64,000 nucleotides of DNA from Bacillus cytotoxicus (GCF_023715645.1 NZ_JAMBOP010000002.1:1-64000); one strand, 5' to 3'. Numbered from the stretch's first letter, positions 19,063-28,931 are shown. Notes: generated from the letters alone by a model not told the origin. Program-made: numbers and translations.

Positions 19063-19649
19063 AAAGAATGTGTCAATCTTTTCTCTCTTAGACAAAAATA
19101 ATATGTAGTAGCCAAAACACCGATGCTCAGCCAAAATGTAAAATAGCCAATTTGGCGGTCATACATATACATAACACTATATTTCGGCATTTGTCCCCAT
19201 ACGTAATCGATAACATCATTATGCAATGTCCATATAATTGCAATGATAAAATGCCAGTGTTTCATTCGATAAAATGGGGCGTATAAAAGCCCTTGTATAG
19301 CCATTGCCATATGAAAAACAATGAGTACATATCCACCTATTCCAATATATCCAGTTATAATAAGAGTTAATACATTGACTGCAACGGCCCAAATTCCATA
19401 TTTGACTAATGTTACAACTGCTAAAGCTTCCATTAACCCCCAATTTTTCTTTTGTACAAACGCCATTAATACAAAAACAAAAAACAAACTTGCTGTCGGA
19501 CTATCTGGAACAAATGGCCAAAAAATAGCCGGCGCTTCTCTTAATTGATCCCCATACCAAATATACCCATAAATTGTTCCCAATATATTAATAATGAGCA
19601 AAAGCCATAGAAAAGAACGTTGTCTTAATAACAAATATATATATGCCAA
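19059..19649 (-). CDS. ypjA: DUF1405 membrane protein YpjA
   Basis: A 196-residue protein with about six hydrophobic helices and no clear soluble domain, matching the DUF1405/YpjA family and position next to qcrC as in B. subtilis. The co-location with the cytochrome bc complex suggests a link to it, but no function is known. The start is TTG 19649 with GAGG about 10 nt upstream. The TAA stop is embedded in a deleted bcr1 element. Confidence 0.8.
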   Translation of the reverse strand: MAYIYLLLRQRSFLWLLLIINILGTIYGYIWYGDQLREAPAIFWPFVPDSPTASLFFVFVLMAFVQKKNWGLMEALAVVTLVKYGIWAVAVNVLTLIITGYIGIGGYVLIVFHMAMAIQGLLYAPFYRMKHWHFIIAIIWTLHNDVIDYVWGQMPKYSVMYMYDRQIGYFTFWLSIGVLATTYYFCLREKRLTHSL

Positions 19650-19702
19650 AACAGAACTACCTCAACTTTCCAAAATGAACATCATTGTATAGCACGCATG
19701 AG

Positions 19703-19898
19703 TTTATATACATACCAGGTGAAAATCAAACATAAAACTACTCTTCTTTTTAGAGGTAGGCGTGAGCGACTGGCCATGCATAGGAGCGGTCAGGGCCTTT
19801 TCCTGCCACTTGCCAGGTTTAAAACAAAGGGAGCCAGCCAGTAGCGATCATGTTGTATCTTCCATTGCAGAGGTTGGTATGCTAGTAAATCAAAACGA
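19703..19898 (+). repeat. structured repeat, TATATACATACCAG subtype, copy 1
   Basis: Core GAGCGACTGGCC and GGAGCGGTCAGGGCCTTTTCC as in the main family, but the ends read TATATACATACCAG rather than TATATAAATCC. GGTAGG pairs with CCTGCC outside CTGGCC/GGTCAG. It abuts copy 2 head to tail. Confidence 0.75.
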
Positions 19899-20069
19899 TA
19901 TATATACATACCAGTTGAAACCAAACATAAAACCGCTCTTCTTTTTAGGGGAGGGCGTGAGCGACTGGCCATGCATAGGAGCGGTCAGGGCCTTTTCCTG
20001 CCACTTGCTAGGTAAAGGGCAGCATGTGTATCCTCCATAGCAGAGATTGGTATGCTAGTATGTATATCG
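19896..20069 (+). repeat. structured repeat, TATATACATACCAG subtype, copy 2
   Basis: Bounded by CGATATATATACATACCAG and its inverted partner CTAGTATGTATATCG, giving clear terminal inverted repeats of about 15 bp. The core shows AGGGGAGGGC pairable with GCCTTTTCCT around CTGGCC/GGTCAG. Shorter than copy 1 in the tail. Confidence 0.75.
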
Positions 20070-20154
20070 TTACAATCATCCTGCTATTGCGTGAAATAAA
20101 CACACACTAATTAAAAGCTTTACTTTATTATAGCAAATTCTCCTTCTAAAATAG

Positions 20155-20186
20155 AAAAACTGACTACAGAATTGTAGTCAGTTTTT
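20155..20186 (-). terminator. terminator of qcrABC
   Basis: CTGACTACA and TGTAGTCAG form a 9-bp stem with a 4-nt loop flanked by A5 and T5, so it can work in both directions. It is just past the qcrC stop. Confidence 0.9.
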
Positions 20187-20190
20187 CTAT

Positions 20191-20958
20191 TTATTTTTTA
20201 TTGTATTTTTCGATAAATTCTGTCATTTTCTTTAACTCTTCATCCGTTCCTTTGAAAACACCTTTTGGCATTGCACCTTTTCCTTCTTTCGCAACTTTGG
20301 CAATTTCTTCTGGCTTTAATGTCAAGTTTTGTAATGCTGGTGCAGCTGCTCCTCCTTGCAAGTTTTCACCGTGACATGTTAAACATGTATTTTTTTGCAT
20401 AACTTTATATCCATCATCATTTTTATCAACTTGTACCGTTTTTACTATTGCTCCTTGCTTTTTCGCAGCTTCCCAGTCATGCGTAGCAACAGATTGCCAC
20501 GTTAGGAAAACGATAGATGCCACTGCTAAAAGCATAAATCCTGTTGCAACTGGACGTTTAAACGGCTTGCGTTCTGGGCCTCGGTCAAGAAATGGGGCAA
20601 GTAATAATGCACCAAATGCGATGCCCGGCATAATAAATGCACCAATGGCCGTATACGGACCAGATGCATAAGAATACTTTAACAATTGGTACAGAAATAA
20701 GAAATACCAGTCTGGAAGTGGTATATATCCTGTATCTGTAGGATCTGCAATTCTTTCCAATGGCGATGGATGCGCCACTGTCAAACAAAGATAGCCAATT
20801 AAAAAAACTGCACCAACCATCCACTCTTTTAATAAAAAGTTTGGCCAAAATGCTTCCGTTTTTCCTGGATACTCAGAGTAATCTTTCGGAATATTCGGTT
20901 TTCTAACAGCAGGTACGCGCGAGTCTCCGACAAACTTCATCCCTTTGCCGCGATGCAT
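20191..20958 (-). CDS. qcrC: menaquinol:cytochrome c reductase cytochrome b/c subunit
   Basis: A 255-residue fusion, same length as B. subtilis QcrC: an N-terminal subunit IV-like part with three membrane segments (about 46-62, 104-122, 139-155) and a C-terminal cytochrome c domain facing the outside. Haem c motif CLTCH at 192-196, and a likely axial Met in GAMPKGVF. Together with qcrA and qcrB it transfers electrons from menaquinol to cytochrome c. Confidence 0.96.
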   Translation of the reverse strand: MHRGKGMKFVGDSRVPAVRKPNIPKDYSEYPGKTEAFWPNFLLKEWMVGAVFLIGYLCLTVAHPSPLERIADPTDTGYIPLPDWYFLFLYQLLKYSYASGPYTAIGAFIMPGIAFGALLLAPFLDRGPERKPFKRPVATGFMLLAVASIVFLTWQSVATHDWEAAKKQGAIVKTVQVDKNDDGYKVMQKNTCLTCHGENLQGGAAAPALQNLTLKPEEIAKVAKEGKGAMPKGVFKGTDEELKKMTEFIEKYNKK

Positions 20959-21004
20959 AGTCTCCCTCCTTTAATTATGTTCTCCCTTTAAATCTAATAT
21001 CATC

Positions 21005-21679
21005 TTATAGCGGACCAGAAATACCTTGTTTGCGAATCATAAGGAAGTGAACTGCCATTAATCCGAGTAGTGCGGCTGGCAAGAAGAATACGTGAATAGC
21101 AAAGAAGCGAGTTAATGTTTGAGCACCGACAATTTCGGAGTGACCGGCAAGCAATGTTTTTATATAAGATCCAATAAGCGGTGTTTGCTCCGCGATTTGA
21201 AGCCCCACCTTTGTTGCAAATAATGCCTTCATATCCCATGGTAATAAATAACCTGTAAAACCTAATCCTAACATAACAAAGAAAATAAGAACTCCAACAA
21301 TCCAGTTTAATTCACGAGGTTTTTTATAAGCACCTTGAAAGAAAACTCGAAGTGTATGTAAAAACATCATCACGATAACGAGACTTGCTCCCCAATGATG
21401 CATACCGCGAACAATTTGTCCATATGCCACTTCATTTTGTAAGTAATAGACAGATTCCCACGCATTTTTTATATCTGGTACATAATACATTGTCAAAAAC
21501 ATGCCTGATAAAATTTGAATAACAGTTACAAAGAATGTAAGACCACCAAAGCAGTATACAAAGGCAGAAAAGTGATGGGCTGGGTTCACATGTTCCGGCA
21601 CTTCATGATCTGCAATATCGCGCCACAAAGGCGTAATATCAAGCCGTTCATCCACCCAATCATAAATTTTATTTAACAT
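21005..21679 (-). CDS. qcrB: menaquinol:cytochrome c reductase cytochrome b subunit
   Basis: A 224-residue cytochrome b N-terminal half with four membrane helices. Haem-ligand histidines are visible in NPAHHFSAF and RGMHHWGA plus MFLHTLRVFF and FAIHVFFLP. Cys43 (VYCFGG), known in B. subtilis to bind an additional haem covalently, is conserved. ATG follows the qcrA stop codon directly. Confidence 0.96.
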   Translation of the reverse strand: MLNKIYDWVDERLDITPLWRDIADHEVPEHVNPAHHFSAFVYCFGGLTFFVTVIQILSGMFLTMYYVPDIKNAWESVYYLQNEVAYGQIVRGMHHWGASLVIVMMFLHTLRVFFQGAYKKPRELNWIVGVLIFFVMLGLGFTGYLLPWDMKALFATKVGLQIAEQTPLIGSYIKTLLAGHSEIVGAQTLTRFFAIHVFFLPAALLGLMAVHFLMIRKQGISGPL

Positions 21680-22192
21680 CTACTTTGCCCCCCCTTGTGG
21701 CTTCGCTTTACCTAAATAAAGCGTTCCATCTTTCACCTTTGACTCATACACATCAAGCGGCGCAAGAGGCGGTGTTCCCTTTATGTTCTGTCCATCTTTC
21801 GTATAACGCCCCCCGTGACACGGGCAATAAAATTGATTTGGATGTGACTTATCCGAATTCCAGTTTACTGTACATCCTAAATGCTTACAAATTGGAGAGA
21901 ATGCCACAATGTCTCCGCTTTCATCTTTGTGTACCCAAGCTGACTTTGTCTCTTCTGATTTATACCAACCGTCAACTTGTTTTACCTTAAAATCGAAGCG
22001 TTTCGGTTCAGTCGTAATATCTTTTACTTGTGCGACTGCAACCATTTCTCCTCCTGCTTCTTTCCTTAGAACTGGGTCAAGCGCAAAACGCGTCATTGGC
22101 ATTAAAATCCCCGCCGCCATAAAGCCTCCTACACCTGTAAGAGTGTAGTTTAAAAACTGTCTTCTTGACACCTTGTGTTCTCTCTCACTCAC
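21680..22192 (-). CDS. qcrA: menaquinol:cytochrome c reductase Rieske iron-sulfur subunit
   Basis: A 170-residue Rieske protein. The N-terminus has a twin-arginine type signal (SRRQFLNYTLTG) kept as a membrane anchor. 2Fe-2S ligands: Cys102 and His104 (CKHLGC), Cys123 and His126 (CPCH), with Cys107 and Cys125 for the structural disulfide. Start GTG 22192 after AGAGGGGGG. First gene of qcrABC, with its own promoter at 22267-22295. Confidence 0.96.
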   Translation of the reverse strand: MSEREHKVSRRQFLNYTLTGVGGFMAAGILMPMTRFALDPVLRKEAGGEMVAVAQVKDITTEPKRFDFKVKQVDGWYKSEETKSAWVHKDESGDIVAFSPICKHLGCTVNWNSDKSHPNQFYCPCHGGRYTKDGQNIKGTPPLAPLDVYESKVKDGTLYLGKAKPQGGAK

Positions 22193-22266
22193 GAAAATTT
22201 CCCCCCTCTATCAGAAATTGTCCCCCGTGAAAAATCGAAATAAAAGATAAAGACTAGGACACTATC

Positions 22267-22295
22267 ATGATATAATACCCTACTACATTGGTCAA
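22267..22295 (-). promoter_or_regulatory. promoter of qcrABC
   Basis: Minus-strand TTGACC (22295-22290) and TATCAT (22272-22267) with a 17-bp spacer, in the 140-nt gap between ypiF and qcrA. Confidence 0.6.
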
Positions 22296-22332
22296 TATCA
22301 TACTAATCCAAATAATTAAAACATTCTATTAA

Positions 22333-22791
22333 TTATTTATTTTTCCACTTTTCAGTCAATATTTCCATAATATTTTTTATTTGTGCATGAATTATTTCTC
22401 TTTTCGCTTGATCACTAAGCTGATCTAAGGGTAGTGCTGGTAAACAAAATAATTGTTCTGGTAACTCGTATTCAATTTTTTTCCAAGAAAAATCACTTGT
22501 AATTAGCGAAATATGCCTCAAGCCTTTCTCTTTTAAATAGTTCGTCCAATCACATAGACGTTGACGCTCACTTACATACGCTCCTTCAACATACGTAAAT
22601 GCTGGTAATAAGAATACTCTACCTTTATACTCCCTCTCTATCTCTCTAGTTAAAGCTGAAATAAATTCTCCCTCTACAGCAGCTGTCTTCATTCCCTTTT
22701 CAAATGAAACTGAAAGAAGTGGTATAATTCCTGTATCAATATATTCTCTTGTGTTTTCATATTGTTCTACATCTGCTACAGTCCATTTCAC
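22333..22791 (-). CDS. ypiF: DUF2487 protein YpiF
   Basis: A 152-residue soluble protein similar to B. subtilis YpiF (begins MKWTVADVEQYENTREYIDT). Function unknown; it sits next to qcrABC in Bacillus species. The start is GTG 22791 with AAGGAGGGG upstream. A terminator separates it from ypiB, and a promoter separates it from qcrA. Confidence 0.82.
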   Translation of the reverse strand: MKWTVADVEQYENTREYIDTGIIPLLSVSFEKGMKTAAVEGEFISALTREIEREYKGRVFLLPAFTYVEGAYVSERQRLCDWTNYLKEKGLRHISLITSDFSWKKIEYELPEQLFCLPALPLDQLSDQAKREIIHAQIKNIMEILTEKWKNK

Positions 22792-22887
22792 ACGTAATCC
22801 CCTCCTTTTTCTTTCACTGCTCCTCTAACAATGTGATTCAACTCATTACAAAAAGTTTGCTTTACTTCTATTAAACCATACAGATAA

Positions 22888-22933
22888 AGGGAAAAAAAGA
22901 AAAACCATCTATAAAAGACAGTTTTTCTTTAGA
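22888..22933 (-). terminator. terminator of ypiA-ypiB
   Basis: AAGAAAAACTGTCT pairs imperfectly with AGATGGTTTTTCTT on the minus strand, followed by a T run. Confidence 0.75.
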
Positions 22934-22973
22934 ATAGTCTAAAAATTTTCAAAATTACTTTTTTCAGGGATAC

Positions 22974-23510
22974 TTATAAGCGTTTTAATTCGCCCGTTAA
23001 CCTGCGAAATGCTTCTTCATCTTGAGTATCAAGTGCTTCATCAATTAATTTAAAAAGTCGTTCTTTCCGAAATGAATATACACTTTCTTCTAAAAATCGC
23101 TCTGCTAATAAACGATCTTTTTCATTTACTTCAATATTCTTCGGTAAGTATGGATTCTCTTCTAACACCGCAACATAGTTCGCATTTTGGAAAGACGACT
23201 TAAAATTAAGCTGAATATAAATATCTTCATCTCTGTTTAAGCGAATATCATGAAAGGATTTTTCCGCATCAGTCGTCATTACATTTTGTTTATAAAAATG
23301 AAACGGTAAATCTTTCACACAATTTGCTGACATCACCAAACCACGCGGACAATATTTTGCATGTTCTACAAAATGCACCTTATCCATTAATTGATCGTGA
23401 CTCATTAAATAATTTAAAATCCAAACACATTCTCGCTGTTTCAGTTGATAATTATTTAAAAACCATTTTACGAAATCCTTCTTTTCGTTCACAGAAACAG
23501 GGGTATTCAT
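22974..23510 (-). CDS. ypiB: UPF0302 family protein YpiB
   Basis: A 178-residue soluble protein with the YpiB/IDEAL layout: an N-terminal helical YpiB domain ([20 protein letters not shown]) and a C-terminal IDEAL motif ([20 protein letters not shown]). IDEAL motifs are found in Bacillus proteins such as ComK-related adaptors; the function of YpiB is unknown. Downstream of ypiA, probably co-transcribed. Confidence 0.87.
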   Translation of the reverse strand: MNTPVSVNEKKDFVKWFLNNYQLKQRECVWILNYLMSHDQLMDKVHFVEHAKYCPRGLVMSANCVKDLPFHFYKQNVMTTDAEKSFHDIRLNRDEDIYIQLNFKSSFQNANYVAVLEENPYLPKNIEVNEKDRLLAERFLEESVYSFRKERLFKLIDEALDTQDEEAFRRLTGELKRL

Positions 23511-23583
23511 CGCGCTTAATCCCTCCTCTGCCCTTCTCTTTTCTTTTTACATTCAAGAAGCAGCATTCAGTTTCCTTCCAAAC

Positions 23584-24846
23584 TTAAGAAAAATCTTCTA
23601 AATTATATAATAATTCTTCAATATGAGTTTGTGTTGGATCTAGTTGTAATAAACGTGTAAATACTTCTTTTGCCTCTTTTCGCAACCCTTCTTCTAGCAG
23701 GAAGTAGCCGTACTCCTCTAAGAAATCTGGATGATTCTTAAAAGAAGTATATGCGCTTTGATAATGTTTTAATGCATCTGAATACAATTCTAATTGTTTT
23801 TTCGCATAAGCAATATCCCAAAGTAATTGCGTATCTGTCTCTCCATTATCAATGGCTTTTTCTACAACAGCAATCATCTCTTCATATCTTTCTTCTTCTC
23901 TTAAGATGTATGAATATTTTAATATGGCCCCTAAATGTGAAGGATCCATCTCTAATGCTTTTTTCAGCGCAAATTCTGCTTCATCTTTTCTCCCTAGTTT
24001 CGCTGCGATGTTAGCAAATTCTACATAAAAAGGTACTGATAATTCGTCGATTTTAATTCCTTCTTGAAGCGTTTCATAACTTTCTTGAAGCAGTCCTTCT
24101 TTTTCATAGCATTTTGCCAAATACATATATAAAGATGCATATTCCGGGTCTAACTCTTTTAATTCTTCCCACACACCAATTGCTCTTTGATACTGTTCTC
24201 CTTGATAAAGCGTAAACGCAAATCCAAATAAAGAATGAATGTCCTTTTGCTCTTCCAAACCTTCCTCATAATAAGAAATCGCTTCAGCCCATTGCCCAAG
24301 TGCACTTAAATTTTCAGCCAAGCGAAGCGCAACAACAACACCGCCCATCACTTTGTGCTCTGGAAGTAATGATTCATAATATGGAATTGCTTTACTATCT
24401 TCACCTTTACTGCTATATAATTCGCCAAGTCCAAAAGCGACTACTGGCTCCTCAGGCATTATCGCTTGCGCTTTTAATAATTTTTGTTCTGCTACTTCAT
24501 CAAAGCCTTGCATTTGATATAAATCAGATGCAAGTAATAGAGACTGAACATATAATTCATCACTTTCCCGAATATCATGAAGTGCTTCAATCGCTTCATC
24601 TTCTTTATCTAAATCAATATATAACTCAGCTAAAAATAGCGTGAACTCACTTTCTTCCGGATATAACAAATGTAAATCTTCTGCTATTGCTAAAGCTTGG
24701 TCTATAAACCCTAGCGTATAGTAATAACGAGCAATATCATATTTTTCTTCATCCGTACTTGTTTTCACTTGTTCTGCTAATAGTCGCAACCCTTTCTCTA
24801 CTTCTCCGTTTTCAATATATGTAACAGCTTGTTCAAACTTTTGCAT
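23584..24846 (-). CDS. ypiA: tetratricopeptide-repeat protein YpiA
   Basis: A 420-residue soluble protein made of about a dozen TPR helices hairpins, for example AEFALKKALEMDPSHLGAIL. Length equals B. subtilis YpiA. TPR proteins act as protein-binding scaffolds; the partner is not known. AAGGAG lies 8 nt before the ATG. Confidence 0.87.
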   Translation of the reverse strand: MQKFEQAVTYIENGEVEKGLRLLAEQVKTSTDEEKYDIARYYYTLGFIDQALAIAEDLHLLYPEESEFTLFLAELYIDLDKEDEAIEALHDIRESDELYVQSLLLASDLYQMQGFDEVAEQKLLKAQAIMPEEPVVAFGLGELYSSKGEDSKAIPYYESLLPEHKVMGGVVVALRLAENLSALGQWAEAISYYEEGLEEQKDIHSLFGFAFTLYQGEQYQRAIGVWEELKELDPEYASLYMYLAKCYEKEGLLQESYETLQEGIKIDELSVPFYVEFANIAAKLGRKDEAEFALKKALEMDPSHLGAILKYSYILREEERYEEMIAVVEKAIDNGETDTQLLWDIAYAKKQLELYSDALKHYQSAYTSFKNHPDFLEEYGYFLLEEGLRKEAKEVFTRLLQLDPTQTHIEELLYNLEDFS

Positions 24847-24911
24847 AACTTGCTCCTTTGCATAAATACTAATATTTTATAATAAACAACTGCTTCTACG
24901 TAATCAACCGT

Positions 24912-24953
24912 CGCGATGAAGAAAAGAACCTTCTCAAAAAGGAAAAGATTCTT
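24912..24953 (-). terminator. terminator of aroA
   Basis: An imperfect stem AAGAATCTTTTC / GAGAAGGTTCTT followed by T-rich sequence on the minus strand, directly after the aroA stop. Confidence 0.6.
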
Positions 24954-26237
24954 TTAGCTTTGTAGCATGTGTAACTGGTGGAAAAAATCAGGATATGACA
25001 CAGCTACCGCTTCACTATTTTCAATGATAACTTCTCCATCTGCTATGCACGCTGCAATTCCTAACATCATACCAATGCGATGGTCCCCATAGCTATTTAC
25101 CACATGTCCATGTAATTGCATTTTACCACGCACAATCATACCATCTTCTGTCGCTTCAATATTTGCTCCTAATTTTTTCAGTTCATTCACAACTGTATCA
25201 ATACGATTCGTTTCTTTTACTTTTAATTCTTCTGCATCCTTAATTACAGTTATTCCTTCGGCTTGTGTTGCTAACAATGCTATAATTGGAATTTCATCAA
25301 TGAGCCTTGGAATAAGCGCACCGCCAATCTCTATGCCGCTTAGCTGTGAAGTTTCAACTGTAATATCACCGCATGGTTCAAACTCTTCATTTCGAATATT
25401 TTCTATTGATAATTTAGCACCCATTTGTGAAAGTACATCAAGAATCCCAGTTCTAGTTGGATTTAACCCTACATTTTTCAATACAATTTTACTATTTGGG
25501 ACAATTGCACCTGCCGCTAAGAAAAATGCAGCTGAAGAAATATCTCCTGGCACCTCAATATTGGTGCTAGAGAGGTTTTGTCCCCCTTGTAATGATACAG
25601 TTAATCCGTCAACAGTAACATCACAACCAAACGCACGTAACATACGCTCTGTGTGATCACGAGATTGTAGTGGTTCTGTCACAGTAGTCATGCTTTCCCC
25701 TTGCAGTCCTGCTAGGAGTAAAGCTGATTTCACCTGTGCGCTTGCTACAGGTGAAGAATAGTTTATACCTTTTATATTCCCGCCTCGAATCAACAGCGGT
25801 GTAAACTGTCCATCTTCTCTTCCATCAATTTTCGCACCCATCTGACGAAGTGGTTCTGTAACACGTTTCATCGGACGTTTTCCAATTGACTCATCTCCAA
25901 CAACTGTACAATGAAACGGCACATTTGCGAGTATACCAAGCATTAACCGAATTGTCGTCCCTGAATTTCCAACATCTAATACTTCCGCTGGTTCTACTAA
26001 TCCTTGTAATCCTTTTCCATATACAGTGACATCGGTGCCCTTTTGCTCGATCGTAATGCCTAACTTTTGAAAACAAGCAATCGTACTTAAGCAATCTTCA
26101 CCTTGAAGAAAATTTGTAATCTTCGTTTCTCCTTCTGCAATCGCCCCAAACATGACAGCACGATGGGAAATGGATTTATCTCCAGGAACAAAAATCGTCC
26201 CGTTTAATCCATTCTTAATCTTTACTAATCGTTTCAC
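24954..26237 (-). CDS. aroA: 3-phosphoshikimate 1-carboxyvinyltransferase (EPSP synthase)
   Basis: Sixth shikimate step, joining phosphoenolpyruvate to shikimate-3-phosphate (called aroE in B. subtilis). The 427-residue product has [19 protein letters not shown] near the N-terminus, [27 protein letters not shown] and [11 protein letters not shown] start at GTG 26237, preceded by GAGG at 8 nt; GTG 26261 has no ribosome site. It is separated from hisC by a terminator, and tyrA, which lies between them in B. subtilis, is absent here. Confidence 0.95.
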   Translation of the reverse strand: MKRLVKIKNGLNGTIFVPGDKSISHRAVMFGAIAEGETKITNFLQGEDCLSTIACFQKLGITIEQKGTDVTVYGKGLQGLVEPAEVLDVGNSGTTIRLMLGILANVPFHCTVVGDESIGKRPMKRVTEPLRQMGAKIDGREDGQFTPLLIRGGNIKGINYSSPVASAQVKSALLLAGLQGESMTTVTEPLQSRDHTERMLRAFGCDVTVDGLTVSLQGGQNLSSTNIEVPGDISSAAFFLAAGAIVPNSKIVLKNVGLNPTRTGILDVLSQMGAKLSIENIRNEEFEPCGDITVETSQLSGIEIGGALIPRLIDEIPIIALLATQAEGITVIKDAEELKVKETNRIDTVVNELKKLGANIEATEDGMIVRGKMQLHGHVVNSYGDHRIGMMLGIAACIADGEVIIENSEAVAVSYPDFFHQLHMLQS

Positions 26238-26318
26238 CTCTATCACCTCGTAACTATTCACCTATGTATTCTCTCTTTATTGTACTTCTTTTTTTATTCT
26301 TTTCGCAAATAAGATGAA

Positions 26319-26353
26319 AGAAACGACTCCTATTCATGGAGCCGTTTCTTTTC
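26319..26353 (-). terminator. terminator of aroC-aroB-aroH-hisC
   Basis: AAAGAAACGGCTCC and GGAGTCGTTTCTTT form a stem with one G-T pair and a 7-nt loop immediately after the hisC stop, with T-rich sequence on the minus side. Confidence 0.85.
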
Positions 26354-27466
26354 TTATGAATATGTTTCTTCTTTTCTCGCATTTTCTTCTATTATTTCAG
26401 TAAGCACTGCAATAATTTCAGCATTCTCTTCTTTCGTTCCAATCGTAATACGAATACCATTCGGTAAACCAAGTGGACCGCCAGAACGAACGATGTATCC
26501 TTTTTGTAATAATCTTTCAAAGGCTTCATCACCTGGAAGTCCAAGATCTAAAAAGATAAAATTCGCCTGTGATGGATAATAAAACACCTGATACTTCTCA
26601 CAAAAGTCGTAATATTGCAGCAATCCTTCATTATTCACTTTTACACACTCTTGTAAAAACGCTTGATCTTCAACAGCAGCTTGCGCAACTACTTGTCCAA
26701 TTGATGACGTATTAAATGGTAATCTAGCAATGTCTAACGAACGCATTAACTTTTCATTGCCTACTGCATAACCCATGCGGAATGACGCTAATCCGTATGC
26801 TTTTGAAAACGTGCGCAATACCATAAGATTTTCATACTTCTCTAGAAGTGGCAATGTTTGCGGATAATCTCCTGCTCCCGCATATTCATAGTATGCTTCA
26901 TCCATAATAACAAGTGTTGTTTTCGGAACTTCTTCTAAGAATGAAAGTAATTGTTTTTCTGCTACATATGTTCCGGTCGGATTATTCGGGTTACAAATCC
27001 ATACAATTCGTGTATGCTCATCAACTTGTGCAAGCATCGCCTCTAAATCATGTGTACCATCTTTTAAAGGTACTTCACGCACTTCCGCTTTTTCAATAAC
27101 AGCATGATGACGATATTGTGAAAATGTCGGCTTTGCCATGACAACATTTGTTCCTTCTTGTAAAAGAGCACGGCTAATCATTTGAATGACTTCATCTAAA
27201 CCGCTACCAAATAGAATTTGTTCTCCTTTCACACGAAGATGTGCTGCTAATGTTTCACGAAGAGCATACGCCGCACCGTCCGGATAGAGCGCATATTGCC
27301 CAGCTAACGATGCCAACACTTCATCTACACGTTTTGAACATCCAAATGGATTTTCATTTGAAGCTAGTTTCACAATTTTAGATAGTCCATATTGTCTCTT
27401 TACTTCTTCAATATTTCTTCCTGGCACATACGCTTTGAGCGACAATAATTGCTCTTTTACTTTCAT
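26354..27466 (-). CDS. hisC: histidinol-phosphate / aromatic aminotransferase
   Basis: A 370-residue class II PLP enzyme with KLASNENPFGCS, NPNNPTG, MDEAYYEYA and the PLP lysine in SKAYGLASFRMGY. In Bacillus the HisC encoded in the aro cluster serves both histidine and tyrosine/phenylalanine synthesis. Start ATG 27466 after AGGAGG; the frame opens at 27484 without a ribosome site. Last gene of the aroC operon. Confidence 0.93.
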   Translation of the reverse strand: MKVKEQLLSLKAYVPGRNIEEVKRQYGLSKIVKLASNENPFGCSKRVDEVLASLAGQYALYPDGAAYALRETLAAHLRVKGEQILFGSGLDEVIQMISRALLQEGTNVVMAKPTFSQYRHHAVIEKAEVREVPLKDGTHDLEAMLAQVDEHTRIVWICNPNNPTGTYVAEKQLLSFLEEVPKTTLVIMDEAYYEYAGAGDYPQTLPLLEKYENLMVLRTFSKAYGLASFRMGYAVGNEKLMRSLDIARLPFNTSSIGQVVAQAAVEDQAFLQECVKVNNEGLLQYYDFCEKYQVFYYPSQANFIFLDLGLPGDEAFERLLQKGYIVRSGGPLGLPNGIRITIGTKEENAEIIAVLTEIIEENARKEETYS

Positions 27467-27480
27467 TCGAATTCCTCCTG

Positions 27481-27843
27481 TCATTTTTGTAAATCCGGCC
27501 TTAGTTGTACCGCTTTCTCTAAATAGACATGTTGAATTTCATGTTGCCTTTTATTTGTCATAACCGTCATCATAACGCGAATACATTTCTCAAGTGCATC
27601 TGGCACTTCAATTTCTTGCATGCACATAACCGGTACATATGACCAGCCTTCCATACGTCTTAATGCCGCCGCTGGGAAACATGCATTTACATCTGCTGTT
27701 GTTGAAATGAGTACAGATACAATCTCATCAGGAAAAACTCTATTATCGCTTGCCATTTTTTTCACTAAACGCTCCGTTGCGGTCAATATTTGTGCTTTTT
27801 CATTACAATTGACTGTAGTTGCGCCGCGAATCGCGCGATTCAA
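27481..27843 (-). CDS. aroH: monofunctional chorismate mutase (AroH type)
   Basis: Rearranges chorismate to prephenate. The 120-residue AroH fold protein shows RGATTV at the N-terminus, VPVMCMQEIEV and the active-site arginine in CIRVMMTV. Start is TTG 27843, overlapping the aroB stop TGA, with GGGGGAG upstream. Confidence 0.93.
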   Translation of the reverse strand: MNRAIRGATTVNCNEKAQILTATERLVKKMASDNRVFPDEIVSVLISTTADVNACFPAAALRRMEGWSYVPVMCMQEIEVPDALEKCIRVMMTVMTNKRQHEIQHVYLEKAVQLRPDLQK

Positions 27844-28931
27844 ATAGACTCCCCCTCTCTTTGAAATGCTTCTAAAGCCGCCCTAACGGTTTCATCTGAA
27901 ATAGATACGACATCTACTACCCCAATCTCCTGCATAACAATCATACGAATTGTTCCACCGTTCGCTTTTTTATCTTGTTTCATGACTTGAATCAGACGAT
28001 TCACATCAAGTGTATTCGGCATACTTGGATAGCCATATGCTGTAAACCAACGTTTGATTTCCTTATATTGAAGGTCTTTTTCATATATTTGTTCACTTAA
28101 AAAGATAGAAAATAACATACCAATTGCAACGCCATCACCATGTGTTATGTTGCCATATCCCATCTCTTTTTCAAGTGCATGCCCTAGTGTGTGCCCAAAG
28201 TTTAAATGAGCACGAATACCTTTTTCCGTTTCATCTTCTGCAACAATTTTCGCTTTTACTGGAATCGCACGTTGCAACGTATAAATTAACTTACCATCTG
28301 TTAAATCCGTCAGCTGTTTCACTTCTTTACGAAGCCAATGATATAATTCTATATCTCCAATAAGCGAATGTTTAATAGCCTCCGCAAAACCAGAGCGCCA
28401 TTCTTTTTCAGAAAGCGAATTTAGAAACGGAGTATGATAAATCACCGCTTCCGGTTGATGAAATGCGCCAATCATATTTTTTCCAAGTGGATGATTAATT
28501 GCTACTTTCCCTCCAACTGCACTATCATGCGCTAGTAAAGTTGTCGGTATTTGGACAAATCGAATCCCTCTCATAAACGTCGCTGCAACAAATCCTGCTA
28601 AATCCCCAATCATTCCGCCGCCAAGTGCAAGAATGATTGAATGACGATCTAATCCTTTTTCAAGCGCAAACGTTTGAGCAGCATAATAATTTTCAAATGA
28701 TTTTTCCTTCTCACCACTTGGAACCACAAATGAAAATACGTCTTGTTTTACCTGCAATGAATTTATCACTTCGTCTAAATGAAATGATGCTACTGTTTCA
28801 TCAGAAATCAGTAAAATATTTGAAATAGCTGGTTTCATATTTTCTATAAGCGTTGATAGTTGGAATAGCGCATCATTTCCGACATACACATTGTATTGTT
28901 TAGAACTTGTTTGAATCTGTATTGTCTCCAT
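27840..28931 (-). CDS. aroB: 3-dehydroquinate synthase
   Basis: Second shikimate-pathway step, NAD- and metal-dependent. The 363-residue enzyme has the dinucleotide loop ALGGGMIGDLAGFVAATFMRG, PTTLLAHDSAVGGK and the metal ligand region HLNFGHTLGHALE. Start overlaps the aroC stop by one base (TAATG). Confidence 0.95.
   Translation of the reverse strand: METIQIQTSSKQYNVYVGNDALFQLSTLIENMKPAISNILLISDETVASFHLDEVINSLQVKQDVFSFVVPSGEKEKSFENYYAAQTFALEKGLDRHSIILALGGGMIGDLAGFVAATFMRGIRFVQIPTTLLAHDSAVGGKVAINHPLGKNMIGAFHQPEAVIYHTPFLNSLSEKEWRSGFAEAIKHSLIGDIELYHWLRKEVKQLTDLTDGKLIYTLQRAIPVKAKIVAEDETEKGIRAHLNFGHTLGHALEKEMGYGNITHGDGVAIGMLFSIFLSEQIYEKDLQYKEIKRWFTAYGYPSMPNTLDVNRLIQVMKQDKKANGGTIRMIVMQEIGVVDVVSISDETVRAALEAFQREGESI

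Noticed and set aside
19762-20040. 92-residue plus-strand open frame with two similar halves
   Set aside because: It runs across two adjacent copies of the structured repeat; its internal similarity is that of the repeats and it has no ribosome site.
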